Below, piece by piece: positions 59,266 to 64,000 of a stretch of 64,000 bases of DNA. Source of the DNA: Xiphophorus maculatus (Eukaryota; Chordata; Actinopteri; Cyprinodontiformes; Poeciliidae); the NCBI RefSeq assembly GCF_002775205.1, contig NC_036453.1, forward strand, positions 29,179,213 through 29,243,212. Reading direction: 5' to 3'. The notes beneath the pieces are model-generated. The model saw only the letters and a program-made list of their open reading frames with translations, was not told the origin of the DNA and made no database searches. The translations under genes and the position numbers were made by a program. Position 1 is the stretch's first letter; the number at the start of each line of letters is the position of its first letter.

Positions 59266-62200
59266 TCAAGGCTCATCCCATCCCTTCTTAAGGTCGGCTT
59301 TGATCTCGTCCAGCTGCTGTGCCATGGACACAACAAGCATTTTCATCTGGAAACATTGGGACCAGGTAAAGGAGAAAGATGGACATTTTATGGCGTGTGC
59401 AATCTCAGGACGAACAGCAAAAGAGAGCGCGGTGAAACAAATCAAGAAAGGGAGGATGGAAGTAGTCACAGCGGGGCAACAAACGAAGAGGGAAACTGGA
59501 CAGGTGGGGAAATGAAGAGAGCAGAAAGAGAAGGGAGGAGAAGAAATAATTAGACAAAGGTGCCAGAGACAAAGAGGAGGGGATGGGTGAGTAGGAGAAG
59601 GGTGGGGAAACAGGTCAGCGAGAACAGCAGACGAAAAACTCATTTAATTGTCGACAGAAAAGATGGAGTGAGCCTAATAACTACAGCAGAAAAAGCAACA
59701 AATATCAGATACAGAACAGACCAAATCTGTGCTGATGTATACACTAGTTTAAAGATTCAAGAACTTACCTATATTTTACTTAGAAAATAAATTGGGAGTT
59801 TAATTTTTTGGTCATTCAAGATATAAAGGGCAAGGAGCAGTCCAAAGTATTTCTGGATCATAGACAGGTACTGTTTAGCAGTGTCTCTTCTTTGGTACAG
59901 AGAACCACTGATGGGGCCGAGGTGACATTATCCTGGAAACTAAAATACTTTCTATTTTCCAGCCATTAGAAAGTCAGCATGAGGAATTCTTGCAAAGTCC
60001 CTGACTGCATGCAATCAGCCTTAGATGGGAAACTTTTTCATCAACTGGAAACATATGACTGTGACTGTATTTCATCAGAACTACAACTAAATCAAACTGT
60101 TAACAAAACAACACATGACAATGTCATTGGATTTTGTTGGAGTGAATTAGATTCATTTTGATTTGGACCAAATTGGAAATCATGTACCTGGGTATAAATT
60201 AGGCCCATTTTTCACTGAGAAGACATGCATTATGAACTGGCACTATAAAAATAAAGCATTCATGGTTAATTTTTCAAACTCTTGTGTAGCTTAAAAAAAG
60301 GTAACAAGTTCCCCTTTTAAGTTTCAATTTTATTCTAAAATATCTTAAATTGTACTTGAGTGAAGGACTGACGGATCATTTGGCACATTAAAAGAAGGTG
60401 AAATAAACACATTACTTACAACATAGGTATGTAAGTCAAAGCTGCACTGAAAAACCTAAACTGATCATTTTCCTGCATTAATGTTTGGCTGTCTCCCCAT
60501 GATATGACACCTTAAGTGGAAATCTTACTACATAAAGCTAAAGTAAAAAAACTCTTAACGTTTTGATCATATTTGTACATTCCAAATAATGCTACACATT
60601 CTTGATGCAAGACTTATTCCAGCATATATTTTAATGCATCAACAATTAATAATAATAAAAACTAATAAATAAAACTCTTCAAATAATGCAACAGCTTTCC
60701 ACCCACAGTCAGAATCACCAGCCTATATAGATAAACATGTCAACAACAGGCTCAATTGTAGATTTAATCTAAATTTTAACCTCTCATATTTAATTATGGT
60801 GTACTAAATGCACCCTTTGTTTGAATGGCAAAGATTTCATTGTGTGACATTAACTTTTCAAGGTTCAATGTTCTTGTTTTGGCAAAAAAGAAAATCTAAT
60901 TAAAAGTGAGAATTGCTCATGTAAAAGACAGAAAGTTGGCATGGTGTTTAATTACAGTCTCTGTGTGCACGTAAAGACACATTAATGATCTGTTGATCCA
61001 ACATATGCATTCGTCTTCAGGGCAGTGTGACCGGTTTTCAATTCACGTGCATAAAAGATAAAATCTCACTGTACAATGAGCCAACTGCCAAGTGTGGGAT
61101 GTTCAAAGGGGTGAGATAAGCGCAATAATGTGCCAGACATTCATTGAGTTAAAGCAACAAAGACACTTCATCATAAAAACCTGTGTCCCTTCAGCAAAGA
61201 TTCCTCAACACGCTCTCCAGCTATTGTGCTCAGAGTGCTAGAGTGTGGGAGGGCTAGCAGGTACTCCTGCACACTATCACCACCTACTGGACAATTGATG
61301 TTTCTGCTGTTTTTTAGGAGGGAATTTCTTAAACAAAGGGTGATTTGAATGAATTGAGAAAACCAACACACAATCAAAGAATGTGTGGAAGAAAATAAAA
61401 TGCAAGCATGACAATAAAACATACAAGATCATTAGAGCTAAAATAAACAGACAACTTTACACAGGAGTGATTTAGAATGTTAAAATGAAGAAAATATCCA
61501 GAACTTTGTTCCTTTGAGTGAAGAAAATAACTTGGGAGGTAAAAATGAAAGTATTTTTTGGAAGGTGACACGGGTCGGCAGATGAGGTAATGTCTGATAT
61601 CAGAGTCTGCCCACCATGGGGGAATGGGTTTACCGGAACAAAGCTGATGTCATCCTTATGCTGTAGTACAACCTGTGCATTTAGAAAGCTTCATCAGGAG
61701 AAGAATACGACACCACACGTAACGACTCCAGGTAAAACTGCCTTAACCTGCTGGTCAGATTTCTATTTTTCACTTCAATATCAGATAGATATTTATTTTT
61801 AATTTATCAGACAGCACAATAATTTTAAAACTAATAACAATGCAATCTAAGACAAATGTATAGATGTTAATCGTGACAACAAGCTTTAAGGGAAGACAGA
61901 GTGCTAATTTCACAATTTTTACATCCTGATAGTACTACATGAAGGAAGGCAGACAAAGAGAAGCAGAAGCAATAATTTACCTCTGTCAACTGTTGTTCAA
62001 CATTGTGCCTGTACTCCAGTGTTACCAGCTGCTCTTTGGGGCCCTCTGCTGCCAACATCTGGCCTCCAGAGCCGAGCACATAGCTGAAAAACACACAGGG
62101 TATTAAGTTATCTGGATACATTACCCATTCACATCACTCACATGGCTTCAATAAAATGTAAAATTGACATACGATCAATAACAATGACGTTATTTTACAA

Positions 62201-63811
62201 AACTGATTTTATCGTTTAAAATTTAAACAGAGTGTTAATGTGAGGATTCTTAGTCTAGTATATTGAAAAACCATCTTAGAGAAAATATGAAACACCACGG
62301 CGTAATTTATTAGCATAAACTAGCAAGAATATGGATGAACATAATTAAAATCTGGTAATAATTAGAAAAAGTGTTTGTGTTCATCAGTCAAAATTAAAAA
62401 GCAAGATTAAGTGGTTTTAGTCTTTGGGCTCAATATGGCCTCATTTTACAATCAATTTTTACAATTTGTGCCAACACTGGTAAAGATGCAAAAATAGTTG
62501 AAGTAGCGTAATTTCCCCACTGAAAAATAAAATACAACCTTTAGTTTCAGAACATTAATTCCACGAAAATAAATCATGTTAAAAAATATATTTCAACATG
62601 ACTTATTTTATAAATATATATTTTTTTTTCTATTCAGAGACCTCAAAGTTGTTTAGTTATGTTTAATTAGTAATCCACAATTTTCTGGTAGTTTTAAATT
62701 TAAATGTCTTAATGGCCCTTTATTGTTATGCAATCTTCGAAAGACAAGAGAACATGAAAATCAATTAAAACCATGTGTGTTTTTATCACACTGTAAACAT
62801 CATTCAATTCCTGTGTCATTAAAGTTTCCTTCTCAACCAATAGTAGCTGGAGTGGAGAATTTGTGTTTTCCATCATTGTTAGTCGTTAGATTTGTTTATG
62901 TTTATTGTGTCTATTTGTGTTAGTAAGTAAATCTCAGTGTGATTATTAATAAATTCCATTTTTAATTACAGCAATTACAAGTTCCAACTGATTTTTTCTT
63001 TTACTCAATAATTGAAGTGTTCACGTTAGTGTTGATCCTTTCTAAATTATTATCTTGAGAAATACACAGACATAATCTTACTTCATTTATTTGTAAATAG
63101 AGAACTTTAAATAGAAAGGAAAATAAATCCCTCAGATAGTTTGAGGTTATGAGACTGACTAGTCTACAGTTTACAATAACCTAATCATGCACCAGGATTA
63201 GACCTTCACGTTTGTTTGGTTCAGTTTGAATGTGTTACATTTTTCAGGCTCTCTGGGTAGAATACCGCCATATTTCAGACAGTAACGGTGAACTAGAAAT
63301 GAAAGCACCTGTCGATGCTGGCTACACTCAGATAGAAAATGAACCTATTGTGGTCCAGGTTGCTGGGCGTAGCTGTGTAGATCATGCCAAGCACCGACTG
63401 GCAGCAGCAGCAGATGAGATCCACAACCAGGCTGTTGAGTTTCAGTTCATGAAATAAAAAAATAGTAAAGTGTTAACACATTTTTGTTATCCAGTCACAA
63501 CCCAACCGTAATACCATAAATAGCTTGTAATTGTAGACCATTTTATTGTATTAGCAGCTTTAAGTATTAGAATGCCAAATGTCAGAGCTTGCAACATAGC
63601 AGTCATTTTAAAAATGAGCAGATAAGTCTAATAATAGTAATACTGATAATTCTGTTCCTTTACTTAAAACTGAGTTTTAAACAAAAAACTTGGAAAATTT
63701 GTTACATTAGTTAGTGCTAAAGTATAGAGTGTAACCCTTCTTACCAAGCTGATCGTTTGTTCACTTCAAAGAGGTGACTGTCCTTTCCAATGATAACGTT
63801 GTTGGTAACCC
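59266..63811 (-). CDS. mis18a: Kinetochore protein Mis18-alpha, partial (5' exon beyond window)
   Basis: Subunit of the Mis18 complex, which licenses centromeres for deposition of CENP-A via HJURP. Visible exons (minus): 63811-63745, 63431-63309, 62083-61981 and 59346-59266 with stop TGA. GT/AG borders and phases (67/123/103/81 nt) join to 123 aa: ...NNVIIGKDSHLFEVNKRSAC, LVVDLICCCCQSVLGMIYT, SNLDHNRFIFYLSVASIDSY, VLGSGGQ and ...EQQLTEMKMLVVSMAQQL. It covers the second half of the Yippee/Mis18 zinc-binding fold, with one CxxC seen as CCCC. The SYVLGS segment follows, then a C-terminal helix used for assembly. The first CxxC and N-terminus should lie beyond 64000. A plus-strand frame at 63230-63457 is a shadow of exon 63431-63309. 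The last exon is the least certain, as it is short and separated by a 2.6-kb intron. Confidence 0.9.
59347..61980 (-). other. mis18a: mis18a last intron
   Basis: Large AT-rich intron with purine-rich, low-complexity sequence at about 59440-59640. No nested gene was recognised. The plus-strand frames near 59263-59640 come from the purine-rich tract. Confidence 0.55.
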
Positions 63812-64000
63812 CTGTAATGGTAACAACAAACAGATCAGCATGGTGCATCACATTATCACAAAATAGCAAACTATTAGAGTGGCATCTTATACTTTTTAAT
63901 GGATGTATTATATTTTGGGGCGGGGGGTTTCAATCAGACAGCAGTTTGCTGAATTGGAGAATAAAGTAACATAGTACTTTTGCAGAGCCAAGACATAAGC
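63812..64000 (-). other. mis18a: mis18a intron continuing past the window edge
   Basis: The acceptor for exon 63811-63745 is TTACCATTACAG. Sequence further right shows no exon and runs out of the window. A short G-rich run lies at 63918-63928. Confidence 0.5.

Overview
This is vertebrate nuclear DNA, almost certainly from a teleost fish. Coding exons are small, are bounded by GT/AG splice sites and are separated by AT-rich introns. The DNA between them holds dead Tc1-like transposase, a tRNA-derived SINE, LINE 3' ends, TA-flanked miniature inverted-repeat elements and many microsatellites. Gene content matches the human chromosome 21 block SOD1 - SCAF4 - HUNK - MIS18A. There are no bacterial operons, CRISPR arrays or plasmid features, and I did not find a new multi-gene system.

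Layout. 1-19.3 kb: no coding gene recognised. It contains a candidate non-coding first exon and promoter (about 6.0-6.26 kb, minus strand), Tc1-like relics, a CA repeat, and two perfect palindromes (34 bp at 3.6 kb and 90 bp at 4.5 kb). By human synteny this could be 5' territory of tiam1, but no tiam1 coding exon is visible. 19.3-22.2 kb: sod1, minus strand, complete in five exons, with a TATA/CCAAT/GC-box promoter. 22.9-23.4 kb: dead Tc1-like transposase. 23.7-37.4 kb: scaf4, minus strand, complete in 19 coding exons. 37.4-39.6 kb: no gene seen. 39.6-about 50.4 kb: hunk, plus strand, complete in nine coding exons. 50.4-58.9 kb: no gene recognised; contains repeats and a CpG-rich stretch with RFX- and CCAAT-like sites. 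58.9-64.0 kb: mis18a, minus strand, with its last four coding exons; the first exon lies beyond the right edge.

Every exon joins in frame: sod1 gives 154 aa, scaf4 1208 aa, hunk 682 aa, and mis18a 123 aa of C-terminal sequence. The four genes act in unrelated pathways: superoxide removal, co-transcriptional suppression of early polyadenylation, an AMPK-related kinase, and centromere licensing. Their linkage is conserved synteny, not a functional cluster.

The items most worth a second look are the spacer-free 90-bp palindrome at 4527-4616, the ten-unit 24-bp coding minisatellite in the last exon of scaf4, the four consecutive cysteines at the zinc site of mis18a, and sod1 lying in the same orientation as scaf4 where the human pair converges.
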